Origin: Herpetosiphon geysericola
Lineage (GTDB): Bacteria; Chloroflexota; Chloroflexia; Chloroflexales; Herpetosiphonaceae
Assembly (NCBI RefSeq): GCF_001306135.1
Contig: NZ_LGKP01000005.1
Location: 85,240-149,239 of the forward strand
DNA length: 64,000 nt
Direction of reading: 5' to 3'
The notes under the pieces were generated by a model, which was not told the origin of the DNA, did no database searches, and worked only from the letters and a program-made list of their open reading frames with translations. Below, piece after piece: positions 35,125 to 43,525 of this stretch. The first letter of the stretch is position 1, and the number at the start of each line of letters is the position of its first letter. The translations under genes and the position numbers were made by a program.

Positions 35125-35153
35125 TTGCCTGATCAATGGGAATCGACTATACT
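35125..35153 (+). promoter_or_regulatory. Promoter of the ars operon
   Basis: TTGCCT (35125-35130), 17 bases, TATACT (35148-35153). The -10 overlaps the first bases of the operator palindrome. Confidence 0.7.
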
Positions 35154-35185
35154 CCAAATCAAATTAGTCTAATTTGATTTGGAGT
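35151..35185. promoter_or_regulatory. ArsR operator: 35-bp perfect palindrome containing the ribosome site
   Basis: Two 17-bp arms (35151-35167 and 35169-35185) are exactly complementary around a central T. The core ATCAAATTAG-T-CTAATTTGAT fits ArsR/SmtB operators. It spans the -10 end, the expected transcription start and the GGAG ribosome site (35181-35184) of the first gene. As RNA it would also form a strong hairpin that hides this site. Confidence 0.85.
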
Positions 35186-35192
35186 AAGTTAG

Positions 35193-35963
35193 ATGCATAC
35201 TTCCTTGACCGACCCCGCTCCCCCGATCCTCCATCTGCTGGCCCATGATATCCGTTGGAATCTTGCTAAAGCCTTGGCGGGCAGCGATTACCGCGTGGGA
35301 GAGTTGGCCACGCTGATTCAGCAGCCCCTCAAACTGATCTCCTATCACCTGCGTCAACTCCGTGATGGTCAGCTTGTCCATGAGCGTCGCAGCACCGCCG
35401 ACGGTCGCGATCTCTATTACAGCCTCGATTTAGCCCATATTGAGGCTGTGTACCAGCTTGCTGGCGCAACCCTCCATCCATGCCTTGGAGATGATGCGTC
35501 CGCCCCAAGGCATGCTGCGGACGCAACTCATGCGCCCACGCGCGTGCTCTTTCTCTGTACTCACAATAGTGCCCGATCGCAGATGGCAGAAGCCATTCTC
35601 CGCCATATTGGTGGCTCAACGGTGCTGGCCTTCAGCGCTGGAACGGAGCAATCCACGATTCATCCACAGGCAATCATTACCCTCGCCGCCCATGGGATTG
35701 ATACCAGTAGCCAGACCTCAAAGCGGCTTGATGCCTACGCAGGGGAACACTTTGACTATGTTATTACGGTCTGCGACCGTGCGCGCGAAATCTGCCCGCT
35801 TTTTCCTGGTGATCCGCACCAGATTCACTGGAGTTTCCCCGATCCTGCGGCGATCGCCGCTCCCCTTGAGCAGGCGCGCGCCTTTGAGCAAACCTATACC
35901 CAGCTGCTGACCCGCATGCGGTTCTTTTTGACGGTGCTCGACCGACAACGGAGGGGTGCATGA
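35193..35963 (+). CDS. ArsR-type repressor fused to arsenate reductase
   Basis: This 256-residue fusion has an ArsR winged helix at residues 10-90 (VGELATLIQQPLKLISYHLRQLRDGQLV) and, from about 116, a low-molecular-weight phosphatase-like arsenate reductase. Catalytic Cys122 is in LCTHNSARSQ, and VCDRAREICPLFP supplies Cys193 and Cys200, equivalent to the thioredoxin-recycled Cys pair of Staphylococcus ArsC. The classical ELCVCDL arsenite site of ArsR is absent; Cys97 near the end of the repressor half is one possible metalloid ligand. It opens an operon with overlapping genes: aquaporin (ATGA overlap) and phosphoesterase. It is presumably autoregulated through the palindrome. Confidence 0.92.
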   Translation: MHTSLTDPAPPILHLLAHDIRWNLAKALAGSDYRVGELATLIQQPLKLISYHLRQLRDGQLVHERRSTADGRDLYYSLDLAHIEAVYQLAGATLHPCLGDDASAPRHAADATHAPTRVLFLCTHNSARSQMAEAILRHIGGSTVLAFSAGTEQSTIHPQAIITLAAHGIDTSSQTSKRLDAYAGEHFDYVITVCDRAREICPLFPGDPHQIHWSFPDPAAIAAPLEQARAFEQTYTQLLTRMRFFLTVLDRQRRGA

Positions 35964-36637
35964 AACCGCCCCTTTTGCAACGGGCTGGAGCCGAACTGAT
36001 TGGCACCTACGCGCTAGTAACCGCCGGCTGTGGCGCGATCATGGTCAATAGCACCACCAACGCTCTGACGCATCTCGGCATTGCGGGAGTATTTGGTCTG
36101 GTCATCATGGTTATGATTATCGCAACGGGCCACATCTCTGGTGCCCACTTCAACCCTGCGGTCACCGTTGCCTTCGCAATGACCCGCCATTTTCCTTGGC
36201 GTGATGTTCCCGTCTATGTGCTGGGCCAGAGTTTGGGGGCGGTCGCTGGTGGCCTCACCGTACGAGCGATGCTCGGTATGGTAGCGCAACTTGGTCTCAC
36301 GCGTCCGGCTGGAAGCACCAGTCAAGCCATTGTCGCCGAAGTCGTGCTTTCTGCATTGCTGATGTTTGTGATCGTTGCGGTGGCCACTGACACGCGAGCG
36401 GAGGGGCAGCTCGCGGCGCTGGCTATCGGCGGTACCGTCGCGCTCAATGCCCTCTGGGGCGGCCCGATTAGTGGCGCATCAATGAATCCGGCGCGCTCCT
36501 TAGGGCCAGCCCTAGTCGCTGGCATCTGGCACGACCAATGGATCTATCTTGGCGCGCCTGTTATCGGCGCGGTGATCGGGGCATGCGCCTATAAACTGGT
36601 GCGCGGTCCCAAGGAGCCTATACAATGGACACCCTAA
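35960..36637 (+). CDS. Aquaglyceroporin-type MIP channel (ars operon)
   Basis: This 225-residue six-helix channel has two NPA boxes, GAHFNPAVTVAF and GASMNPARSLGP. The ATG overlaps the arsR-arsC stop. In some ars operons an aquaporin (AqpS type) replaces the arsenite pump: arsenate is reduced inside and arsenite leaves through the channel. No ArsB, Acr3 or ArsA is found nearby, so that is the likely route here. The Arg after the second NPA is present as in other MIPs. Confidence 0.92.
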   Translation: MKPPLLQRAGAELIGTYALVTAGCGAIMVNSTTNALTHLGIAGVFGLVIMVMIIATGHISGAHFNPAVTVAFAMTRHFPWRDVPVYVLGQSLGAVAGGLTVRAMLGMVAQLGLTRPAGSTSQAIVAEVVLSALLMFVIVAVATDTRAEGQLAALAIGGTVALNALWGGPISGASMNPARSLGPALVAGIWHDQWIYLGAPVIGAVIGACAYKLVRGPKEPIQWTP

Positions 36638-37350
36638 CTATTTTTGGGGATATTCATGCCAATCTGCCAGCGCTGGAGGCGGTTCTGGCCGATATGGACG
36701 CACGGGCACTCCCCAACCGGGCCTGCCTTGGTGATCTGGTGGGCTATGGCACCTGGCCGAACGAGGTTGTGGCGCTGATTCAGGCGGCTCAGATTCCAAC
36801 GATCATGGGGAACTACGATCAGGGCGTAGGCCAGGACAGCGATGATTGTGGCTGTGCCTACAAAGACCCTATTTCCGAGGCACTTGGCAAACGCTCGATT
36901 GCGTGGTCGAATACCCACACAACTGCTGAGCATAAGGCCTTCTTACGTACCCTCAGCGATCGGTTGGTGTATACCCTTGGCGATCTCCGCGTCGTCCTGG
37001 TTCATGGTAGCCCGCGCAAAATTAACGAATACCTGTTCGAAGATCGTCCTGCTAGCAGCCTGGAACGGTTGCTTGATCAGGTCACCGCTGACGTGCTAGT
37101 TTGCGGACATACCCATCTGCCGTATCATCGCGTGCTCCCGAGCGGACGCCACGTCATCAACGCGGGCAGCGTCGGCAAACCCAAGGACGGTGACCCCCGC
37201 GCCGGCTATGTTGTGCTGCGGGCCATCGACCGTGACCTCCACGTAGAGTTCATCCGCGTTTCCTATGACATCGAGCGCGTCGTGCAGGCGATTGAGGCTA
37301 CGACGATGCCCCATGAGTATGCCCAGATGCTGCGAGCCGGACGGGGTTAA
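36625..37350 (+). CDS. Metallophosphoesterase (YfcE/MJ0936 type)
   Basis: This 241-residue phosphoesterase has FGDIHANLPALEAVL, LGDLVGYGTWP, IMGNYDQGV, VHGSPRKINEY and VCGHTHLPYH plus NAGSVGKPKDGDPRAGY, the complete metal-binding set of the calcineurin-like fold. It overlaps the aquaporin gene by 13 bases, with AGGAG upstream, so it belongs to the ars operon. Its role there is unknown; hydrolysis of an arsenylated or phosphorylated metabolite is speculation. Confidence 0.9.
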   Translation: MDTLTIFGDIHANLPALEAVLADMDARALPNRACLGDLVGYGTWPNEVVALIQAAQIPTIMGNYDQGVGQDSDDCGCAYKDPISEALGKRSIAWSNTHTTAEHKAFLRTLSDRLVYTLGDLRVVLVHGSPRKINEYLFEDRPASSLERLLDQVTADVLVCGHTHLPYHRVLPSGRHVINAGSVGKPKDGDPRAGYVVLRAIDRDLHVEFIRVSYDIERVVQAIEATTMPHEYAQMLRAGRG

Positions 37351-37438
37351 CCACCCATGATTGATTTGGCTATCCCGCAGCGCAATCCGAGATGACCCAT
37401 TTTTACTGTTGAAAAAAGAGTGTGAAGGCTATTTTATG

Positions 37439-37546
37439 GCGATCCTACTCAAACGAGTTATAAGCGATTATCCCAAGCCTCGCTCATTCAAGTTTGAGCT
37501 GCCGTTCACGCGGATCATGCAATACTGGAATTGGCATGATCCGCGT
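37439..37546 (+). other. Gap 37351-37668 with hairpin and a doubtful small ORF
   Basis: The 318-bp gap holds a 13-bp perfect hairpin (ACGCGGATCATGC, 37508-37520, with 37534-37546), possibly the ars operon terminator at a distance. An open frame (37436-37621, ending KRHELGF) spans it, but I see no convincing ribosome site or family and do not call it a gene. Confidence 0.4.
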
Positions 37547-37668
37547 CGAATGCTTGTGAATGTCTTTCTGCTCTCTACTATGGAGAGTTTACAGCACAAG
37601 CGGCACGAATTGGGTTTTTAGTGCTCCATGCAGAAGTATCGATCTTCGGCTTTGCTGGCAACGCGGAT

Positions 37669-38325
37669 TTAGCGTCTGACAAAGGGAAGAAACACAACCG
37701 TCGTTGCTTGGAAGCCAGAGAATGTGACATTATCCAGTCCACCTGTATCTGGGCCATCACGAAATTCCCCTCGAATCCAAAGGGTTGTGAGGTTGCTTAG
37801 CACCGACTGCATTTCACTGGCCGTCGGTGCAATACCTGTTGCTTGGATAATCCAGCCTGCCTGCTCATCAAGCGGCACACGATAGGATGTCCACGTTGTT
37901 GCTGGATTTACAGCGGTATCAAATTCAAGTGTGATGCCATTCCCGATCAGGATGACATCGGCAGCATCGAATTGATTGTCAGTTTCCGATTGGCGGAGAT
38001 CAAATGTTAGGTCGGTCTGATAAGCCAGCACCCGGTTGCCAAGAAAGTGGTCAGGAGCCTGCCAATACCACGTGCCACCAGCAACATCATCTTCGACCGT
38101 AATACACCCGCTTGGATTACCACCTGAACTGTGCCAATCGGGGATACTTGCACCGTCTTGGGCATCGCCCACAACCTGCCAACCCTCGTGGCCAGCGGCA
38201 AACGTACTGCTGATATTCCCCCTTGCGCTAGGTGTTGCTTGCGGTTGGGCTGTGGCAACACCATAGCTTACCATAAGGATGGCCAACCCAAAGATCCGCC
38301 GGATTTGGAGCCAAAAAATACCCAT
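37669..38325 (-). CDS. Secreted laminin-B-like domain protein
   Basis: This 218-residue exported protein starts with signal peptide IFGLAILMVSYGVATAQ. The body reads STFAAGHEGWQVVGDA, SSGGNPSGCITVEDD, WYWQAPDHFLGN and LAYQTDLTFDLRQ, the pattern of laminin B (domain IV)-type beta-sandwich modules found in bacterial surface proteins. The C-terminus ends VVFLPFVRR, a short hydrophobic-basic tail often seen in exported proteins of this group. It probably binds an extracellular polymer. It is monocistronic. Confidence 0.78.
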   Translation of the reverse strand: MGIFWLQIRRIFGLAILMVSYGVATAQPQATPSARGNISSTFAAGHEGWQVVGDAQDGASIPDWHSSGGNPSGCITVEDDVAGGTWYWQAPDHFLGNRVLAYQTDLTFDLRQSETDNQFDAADVILIGNGITLEFDTAVNPATTWTSYRVPLDEQAGWIIQATGIAPTASEMQSVLSNLTTLWIRGEFRDGPDTGGLDNVTFSGFQATTVVFLPFVRR

Positions 38326-38720
38326 GATTCATCCTTTCCTCGCCACTACCGATCAAGCCATCGACAGTATGCAACAACTAGAATATGCTTCACGGAAGTC
38401 GCCCATGGTCTAAGCATTACCAACAGCCCTGATTGCGGCGCGCTTGCTAGGTTGGCGATCCCCGACCTTAGCATCGGTATGAGGCTTCCGCTAAGGTTCT
38501 TTGGACTTGAAACTGATGGTTATTGGACAACTCTAGCAGGAAATAGGCTGCCTAATATGCCAAAACTTGCCAAAAACAGCAGATGATGGCCGATACGCGG
38601 CGCAACTTTACCATCAGAGGTTTCAATCTTGGTGTCGCTGAATGTAAAAATCGTGAGTTGAGGCTTTGGATAAGGGAGAACCATGTGATCAGCATCAGGA
38701 GTGGATTAAGCCCACGATCA

Positions 38721-38758
38721 AAAAAGGCAGCTCGTCACTTGAGCGACGAACTGCCTTT
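38721..38758 (-). terminator. Terminator of the Mn-catalase gene; gap 38326-38770
   Basis: AAAGGCAG-TCGTC stem (one mismatch) with a 6-8-nt loop, followed on the minus strand by T6. It lies 13 bases past the catalase stop. The rest of this 445-bp gap holds no gene I can support. Confidence 0.85.
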
Positions 38759-38770
38759 GGTTAATCTCGC

Positions 38771-39670
38771 TTAAATGTTCTCACCCATCGCAGCAATTTG
38801 GTCAACCAGTTCTTTGAGTTCTGGTGGCAAGCCTGGGCCAAACTCCTCTGGGCGTTCGGGGGCTGGCTGCATGGGGAAACCCGTTGGTGGGCTATCGCTG
38901 GTTTCGACGGTTGCGCCATCGTTGGCTGGCGATGAACCACTGAAAATCTTGGCCATTTCTGATCCATCCAAGCGCCAGTGATGTTGTTGCAGGTGCAAGC
39001 CGGTATCCATCAGTTTGCGCACCTCGGGAAATTGGGTCGCATCGAAATTAGGAATCGGCAAGATTTTGCCCCAATTGACGCCCAACGATTCTAAGGCCTT
39101 GGCAAACACCAGTTCGTGAGCATGATCGCGCACAATCAAAAAGGAAATCGTTGAGCGAGCCGTAGCATTATCGGTCATTTCGTAAATTCGACACTTTTGC
39201 AAGCGCCCAGTCGATTCGAGCATTAAGTTATACAGCAAATCGAGGGTCAAATTGCCGCTGTTGTAAACATACGAGCCGAGCCATGGGTTGCCTGCGGCAT
39301 CAACTGGCATTGCACCTTGCGCGCCAACCAAGAAATGGTGAATATTGCCCTCAGAAAGCGCATTTTTCAAGGGTGTGCCACCTTTGCCAGCGCCCATTTT
39401 AGGCAAACTCTCTGATGCACCATCAAGCAGGCGGCTAATGGTGGTGCCGATTAATTCAACGTGGCTAATTTCCTCAACCGCAACCGCGTGAATGAGGTCG
39501 TGGTAGGGCTTGGCTTTGCCCCGAAAATTAATGCTCTGGAAGAGATATTGCATCATCGTGCGCATCTCGCCAAACTGGCCACCCAAACCTTCTTGCAAGG
39601 CATTGGCTGCCGCTGGATCTGGCTGATCGACGGCAATTTCGTTGATTAATTGTTGGGTATGAAAATACAT
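38771..39670 (-). CDS. Manganese catalase
   Basis: This 299-residue dimanganese catalase breaks down hydrogen peroxide. Ligand-bearing segments are GGQFGEMRTMMQY (Glu), AVAVEEISHVELIG (Glu and His) and IVRDHAHELVFAKALESLGV (His, Glu); together these are the four-helix-bundle signature of KatN/YjqC-type enzymes. The C-terminal tail is Pro/Glu-rich (PERPEEFGPGLPPELKELV). GAGGA precedes the ATG. It heads a stress-type neighbourhood containing DUF892 and KGG proteins, which often occur with Mn catalase in spore-forming or desiccation-tolerant bacteria. Confidence 0.95.
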   Translation of the reverse strand: MYFHTQQLINEIAVDQPDPAAANALQEGLGGQFGEMRTMMQYLFQSINFRGKAKPYHDLIHAVAVEEISHVELIGTTISRLLDGASESLPKMGAGKGGTPLKNALSEGNIHHFLVGAQGAMPVDAAGNPWLGSYVYNSGNLTLDLLYNLMLESTGRLQKCRIYEMTDNATARSTISFLIVRDHAHELVFAKALESLGVNWGKILPIPNFDATQFPEVRKLMDTGLHLQQHHWRLDGSEMAKIFSGSSPANDGATVETSDSPPTGFPMQPAPERPEEFGPGLPPELKELVDQIAAMGENI

Positions 39671-39771
39671 GAGTCCAATCCTCTAAACAGCATCAACATC
39701 ATGATGCTGTTTCTAAATGTCATTCATCAGCCCCAAGCAATGATGGTGAGCGCAACGAAGGGGAAAGAGGG

Positions 39772-40377
39772 TTAAGTATCGCGATTGTTAAGCTGCTTGA
39801 TCAGGGTCGCAGTTGTTGGCGTGGCACATTGCAAGATTGTGCGACAATAATCAAGGGTTGTTTGGCTCAGCTCCTCGGTGTGAGCCGTAACTGCATCCTT
39901 GGGAATGATGATCTGAAAGTCGCGCATATAGGCATCAATTGCCGTAAATAAAATGCACATATGGGTCGTCATGCCGGTCAAAATCAGGGTTTTAGCGTTC
40001 AGCGATTGCAACAGCAGGTCAAGCGGAGTTGCAAAAAAGGCCGAGTGTTTGGGTTTGAGCAACATCACGCTATCGTCCAAGGGCGCTAAGGCTTCGACAA
40101 TTCGGCGGCCTTTGCTGTTTGGCGCTGCCGCTTTTGCGAGCAACTCGGTTCGATCCATCGTCCATGTGCCTGCGGTATCGTTGACATACACGACTGTGCC
40201 ACCAGCTTCGGCCAAACGATCGCGCAATTGGACAATGGTGGGGACAATCGCAGCACATTGTTTGGCAACCATGCTGCCATCTTCAAATTGAAAATCACTG
40301 ATCATATCAATGATTAGCAGCACGCTGGTGGCTGGCTCAAATGCTGGTTCAGCTGAATGCTGCTGGTTATTGGCCAT
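39772..40377 (-). CDS. Isochorismatase-family cysteine hydrolase
   Basis: This 201-residue hydrolase has the triad of the family: Asp in LLIIDMISDFQF, a central Lys (LLKPKHSAFFATPL) and Cys in GMTTHMCILFTAIDAYM. AAGGA lies before the ATG at 40377. Substrates in the family include isochorismate, nicotinamide, and ureidoacrylate; none can be chosen here. It follows the Mn-catalase gene upstream on the same strand with a 101-bp gap. Confidence 0.9.
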   Translation of the reverse strand: MANNQQHSAEPAFEPATSVLLIIDMISDFQFEDGSMVAKQCAAIVPTIVQLRDRLAEAGGTVVYVNDTAGTWTMDRTELLAKAAAPNSKGRRIVEALAPLDDSVMLLKPKHSAFFATPLDLLLQSLNAKTLILTGMTTHMCILFTAIDAYMRDFQIIIPKDAVTAHTEELSQTTLDYCRTILQCATPTTATLIKQLNNRDT

Positions 40378-40484
40378 TGCTGGTTCCTTCTTCAATCAGC
40401 AAATGCGTTGGATGCTCCTCCTGTACCGCTGCTCCCGTCTCCCGCGTTTAGTGGGAGATGGGGTCGGGGGTGAGGGGCAACCAA

Positions 40485-40943
40485 TTATGCTTTACCACCA
40501 TGCTCGCGGCTACTGGTGGCTTCGATATGCTGCTTGAACTGTTTGAGCACTTGTTCAAGCGCGGTTGCTGGGTTAGCAATAACATGAGCCAATGCTTCAC
40601 CAAGGGCGCCTGCTGGTGGATCGTATTGGAAGGTTACGGCGACGTGGGTTTGATTGTCGGCTAACGGCGCCAACACAATTTGGCCGCTAGTGGTAATTGC
40701 ACTTTGCTGGCGGCTATTCCAGGTTACTTGGTGATATTTCTCTTGCGTGATAATATCGGTGCTGAGGTTGAGCGTTGCTCCAAGTGGCCCTTTAAGCTCC
40801 CATTGCAGCTGATCCGGCGTGCTCGTATCAACCGACGTAATCCCTGGGAAGACGCTTGGGTAGTGGGCGAAGTTGGTCAATTCGCTATACACCCGTTCGA
40901 TTGGCGCACCAATATGAATAATTTGGGTTGTTCGCTGTGGCAT
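40485..40943 (-). CDS. SRPBCC (START-like) family protein
   Basis: This 152-residue protein has the polyketide-cyclase/dehydrase fold: RTTQIIHIGAPIERVYSELTNFAHYPSVFPGITSV at the N-terminus and a C-terminal long helix (GEALAHVIANPATALEQVLKQFKQHIE). TAGGAGG precedes the ATG at 40943. Such proteins bind hydrophobic ligands; many lie in stress loci. No catalytic residues can be named. Confidence 0.88.
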   Translation of the reverse strand: MPQRTTQIIHIGAPIERVYSELTNFAHYPSVFPGITSVDTSTPDQLQWELKGPLGATLNLSTDIITQEKYHQVTWNSRQQSAITTSGQIVLAPLADNQTHVAVTFQYDPPAGALGEALAHVIANPATALEQVLKQFKQHIEATSSREHGGKA

Positions 40944-40999
40944 AATCAAGTCCTCCTAAATGAACCACTGTTTCTCATAACCAAGCCATGTTGCAGAAA

Positions 41000-43525
41000 C
41001 TATGCCGTGCTTGCGCTGTTTAGCTCAACCTGCCATAAACCTGCACAGTGAATAATTGCCGCGATGCTTGCTGTCCAGCCGTGTTGATGGCTGGCGCCAA
41101 GGCCTTTGCCCGTTTCAGCATGAAAATATTCGTGAAACCAAGGATGTTCATGCCAGATCGGCTCGTGCTGAAACAAGGCTTGGTTGCCAAGATAGGGCCG
41201 TTGGCCTTGCTCGTTGGCCACAAAGATGCCAACCAAACGCTGAATCAAGCTATCACGGGCTTCCGTCAGATTGGCAAACGCGTCGGAATGCCATGCTTGT
41301 TGCTGCACTCCGCTCTGCAAATTGTGGACTGCTTCGAGCAATAGTTGATTGAGCGGCAACCAAATTGGACCACGCCAATTGGAATTGCCGCCAAACATGC
41401 GATCAGGCGCTTCACCTGGCTCGTAGCTAAGTTCATACTGTTCTTGCTCAAGCGTTAATTCTGCTGCATGCTCAGCATGCAGCAACGAAACTGAGCGAAT
41501 GCCATAGGGACTGAGAAATTCAGCCTCATCGAACAGCGCGTCGATCAATGGGTTCCAGTGTTGGCCAACCGCAGTCAGGAGCAATTGATTTGATTGATCA
41601 TCAGCGTGATTGAGTTTCTTCAAGCGCGCTGCAACTTTTGGCACTTCGTTAAGGCTGTTGAGATCAATCACTGTGGTTGCTAACAAGGGCACAAGCCCAA
41701 CCAGCGAGCGCACTTTGAGGCTGGTATAGCGATCCTTTTCATCGACTAAAGCATCGTAGAAAAAACGATCCTTTGCATCCCAAAGTATATTTAATGCTTT
41801 GCGAATCGCCAGAAACTCGTCGAGAAAGTGACATGCATCAGCATCATTGCCCAGCACAATTGCCATTTTGAGCGACATCAGGGCATATTGGGCCAGCCAG
41901 CCCGTGGCATCGGCTTGAACTAACCGATAGCCTTTGGGCAACTTTTGGCGATCAAGCAGGCTGATGTTATCCATGCCCATAAAACAGCCACTAAACAGAC
42001 CATCTGCTTGGCGATGCTCGCGCAGCCACCAATTGAAATGGCGTTTCAAGTTCGGGTACGCTGCTGCCAGAAACGCTTGATCCTGATCACACAGATGGTA
42101 GATTTGCCAAATCGCCCAACCATGGATCGGCGGATGCGGGTTGGCCCACGCACCTTCGGTTGCTGGAATTGCCCCGTTAGGATGCTGATAGCGCTCATTC
42201 AAAAGTAACAACGCTTGCGCTTTAGCAAAGGCTGGATCGACCAAGCCCAAGGTTACGATTTGGACATCCAAATCCCACGTCGCCAAGATTGGAAATTCCC
42301 AGCGATCGGGGATTGACACGAGATCATTGGCCCGCAGATGGCCCCATTCTTTATCTGGGTGATCTTCCGCTTCACTGTGTTTGCCTGTGTCAGTGGCGAG
42401 CCAGTCTTCAACCGCAAAACGATAGGCCAATTTGTTCCAATTCAGGCCAGCAAAGGCCGCCCTTTGAACTAATCGCAAATCACTCTGCTGTGAAGAATAA
42501 CTAATTGACCGATAAAACTCATCAGCTTCCACCTGCCGTTGGCGCAAACATTCATCGGCACCATCAAGCGGATTGGCTGCTGCGCTTGGGCCAAAGCCAA
42601 GCATAATCGACCACGTTTCGCCTGGCTCAAGCATGCGCTGGTAGTGGGCACTGGCTTGGGTTCCATGGCGCTCTGAATTAAGCAAATCGGGCTTGCCATG
42701 GACAATCATGCGCTGGATTGCATCTTTGGCCGAGGCTGGTTTGGTCTGGTCATACAACGCATGAGTATTGCTTTGATAGTCGTTAAAGTAGACCGTTGCT
42801 GCATCATCAAACCACCAACGATATTCTTCAAGGTTTGGGTGTTGCAGCACAATCGCCTGATCGGCTTGTTCGGCAATGCGGGCTTGCGCAATTTCGGGAT
42901 TGAACGGTAACCAGAGTTTTGGTACGATGTGCAACGGCGCTGGCTCAGGGCCGCGATTAACGGCGCTAATGCGGCAGAGCATCACATCGGGTTCTGGCTT
43001 AGCATATTCAATCGTGATATCGAAAAAGCGTTGCTCCCGAAATGTGTTTGGCAAAGCATCAATCAAGCAAAATTCTGGCTCGCTTTGGCTACGCAATTTA
43101 TTTGCTTGGCGCAGGCGTTCGTAGGGAAAGGCGACCTGCGGATAGAGATAGCGCATGCGATAATACGCGCCGCTGGGTAGCGCCTCGCTATACCAATAGT
43201 ATTCCTTGACATCCTCACCGTGGTTGCCTTCTTGGTTGCTGAGGCCAAAAAATCGCTCTTTAAGGCGATCATCTTCTTCATTCCAAAAGGCGATCGCATG
43301 ACAGATCTGCTGCTGAATATCGCACCAGCCAGCAATGCCATCCTCGGTCCAGTGATACACCCGTTGTTGGGCTTGCTCCCACGGAAACGTGGCCCATGGA
43401 TCAGGACTTGTCGGCGCGCTTTCGCGAATCGTACCCCAGGCGCGATCGCCGAGATAACAACCCCAGCGCCGCCACTGAGCGAGCTGATCGGAATGTAAAC
43501 GCTGGTGCTCAGCGGTTTGCTTCAT
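41000..43525 (-). CDS. GH63-like / MGH1-type glycoside hydrolase
   Basis: This 841-residue cytoplasmic glycosidase has an N-terminal half with a beta-sandwich accessory region (WRRWGCYLGDRAWGTIRES) and a C-terminal half that is an (alpha/alpha)6 barrel with CFMGMDNISLLDR and FHAETGKGLGASHQHGWTAS, the places of the acid/base Asp and Glu in GH63 enzymes. Likely substrates are alpha-glucosides or mannosylglycerate/glucosylglycerate type compatible solutes. Its start overlaps the stop of the upstream LLM gene (ATGA), so both are translated together. Confidence 0.88.
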   Translation of the reverse strand: MKQTAEHQRLHSDQLAQWRRWGCYLGDRAWGTIRESAPTSPDPWATFPWEQAQQRVYHWTEDGIAGWCDIQQQICHAIAFWNEEDDRLKERFFGLSNQEGNHGEDVKEYYWYSEALPSGAYYRMRYLYPQVAFPYERLRQANKLRSQSEPEFCLIDALPNTFREQRFFDITIEYAKPEPDVMLCRISAVNRGPEPAPLHIVPKLWLPFNPEIAQARIAEQADQAIVLQHPNLEEYRWWFDDAATVYFNDYQSNTHALYDQTKPASAKDAIQRMIVHGKPDLLNSERHGTQASAHYQRMLEPGETWSIMLGFGPSAAANPLDGADECLRQRQVEADEFYRSISYSSQQSDLRLVQRAAFAGLNWNKLAYRFAVEDWLATDTGKHSEAEDHPDKEWGHLRANDLVSIPDRWEFPILATWDLDVQIVTLGLVDPAFAKAQALLLLNERYQHPNGAIPATEGAWANPHPPIHGWAIWQIYHLCDQDQAFLAAAYPNLKRHFNWWLREHRQADGLFSGCFMGMDNISLLDRQKLPKGYRLVQADATGWLAQYALMSLKMAIVLGNDADACHFLDEFLAIRKALNILWDAKDRFFYDALVDEKDRYTSLKVRSLVGLVPLLATTVIDLNSLNEVPKVAARLKKLNHADDQSNQLLLTAVGQHWNPLIDALFDEAEFLSPYGIRSVSLLHAEHAAELTLEQEQYELSYEPGEAPDRMFGGNSNWRGPIWLPLNQLLLEAVHNLQSGVQQQAWHSDAFANLTEARDSLIQRLVGIFVANEQGQRPYLGNQALFQHEPIWHEHPWFHEYFHAETGKGLGASHQHGWTASIAAIIHCAGLWQVELNSASTA

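Noticed and set aside
37361..37621. 86-residue open frame after the ars operon
   Set aside because: There is no good ribosome site or family, and it is interrupted in structure by a 13-bp hairpin; kept only as a note.
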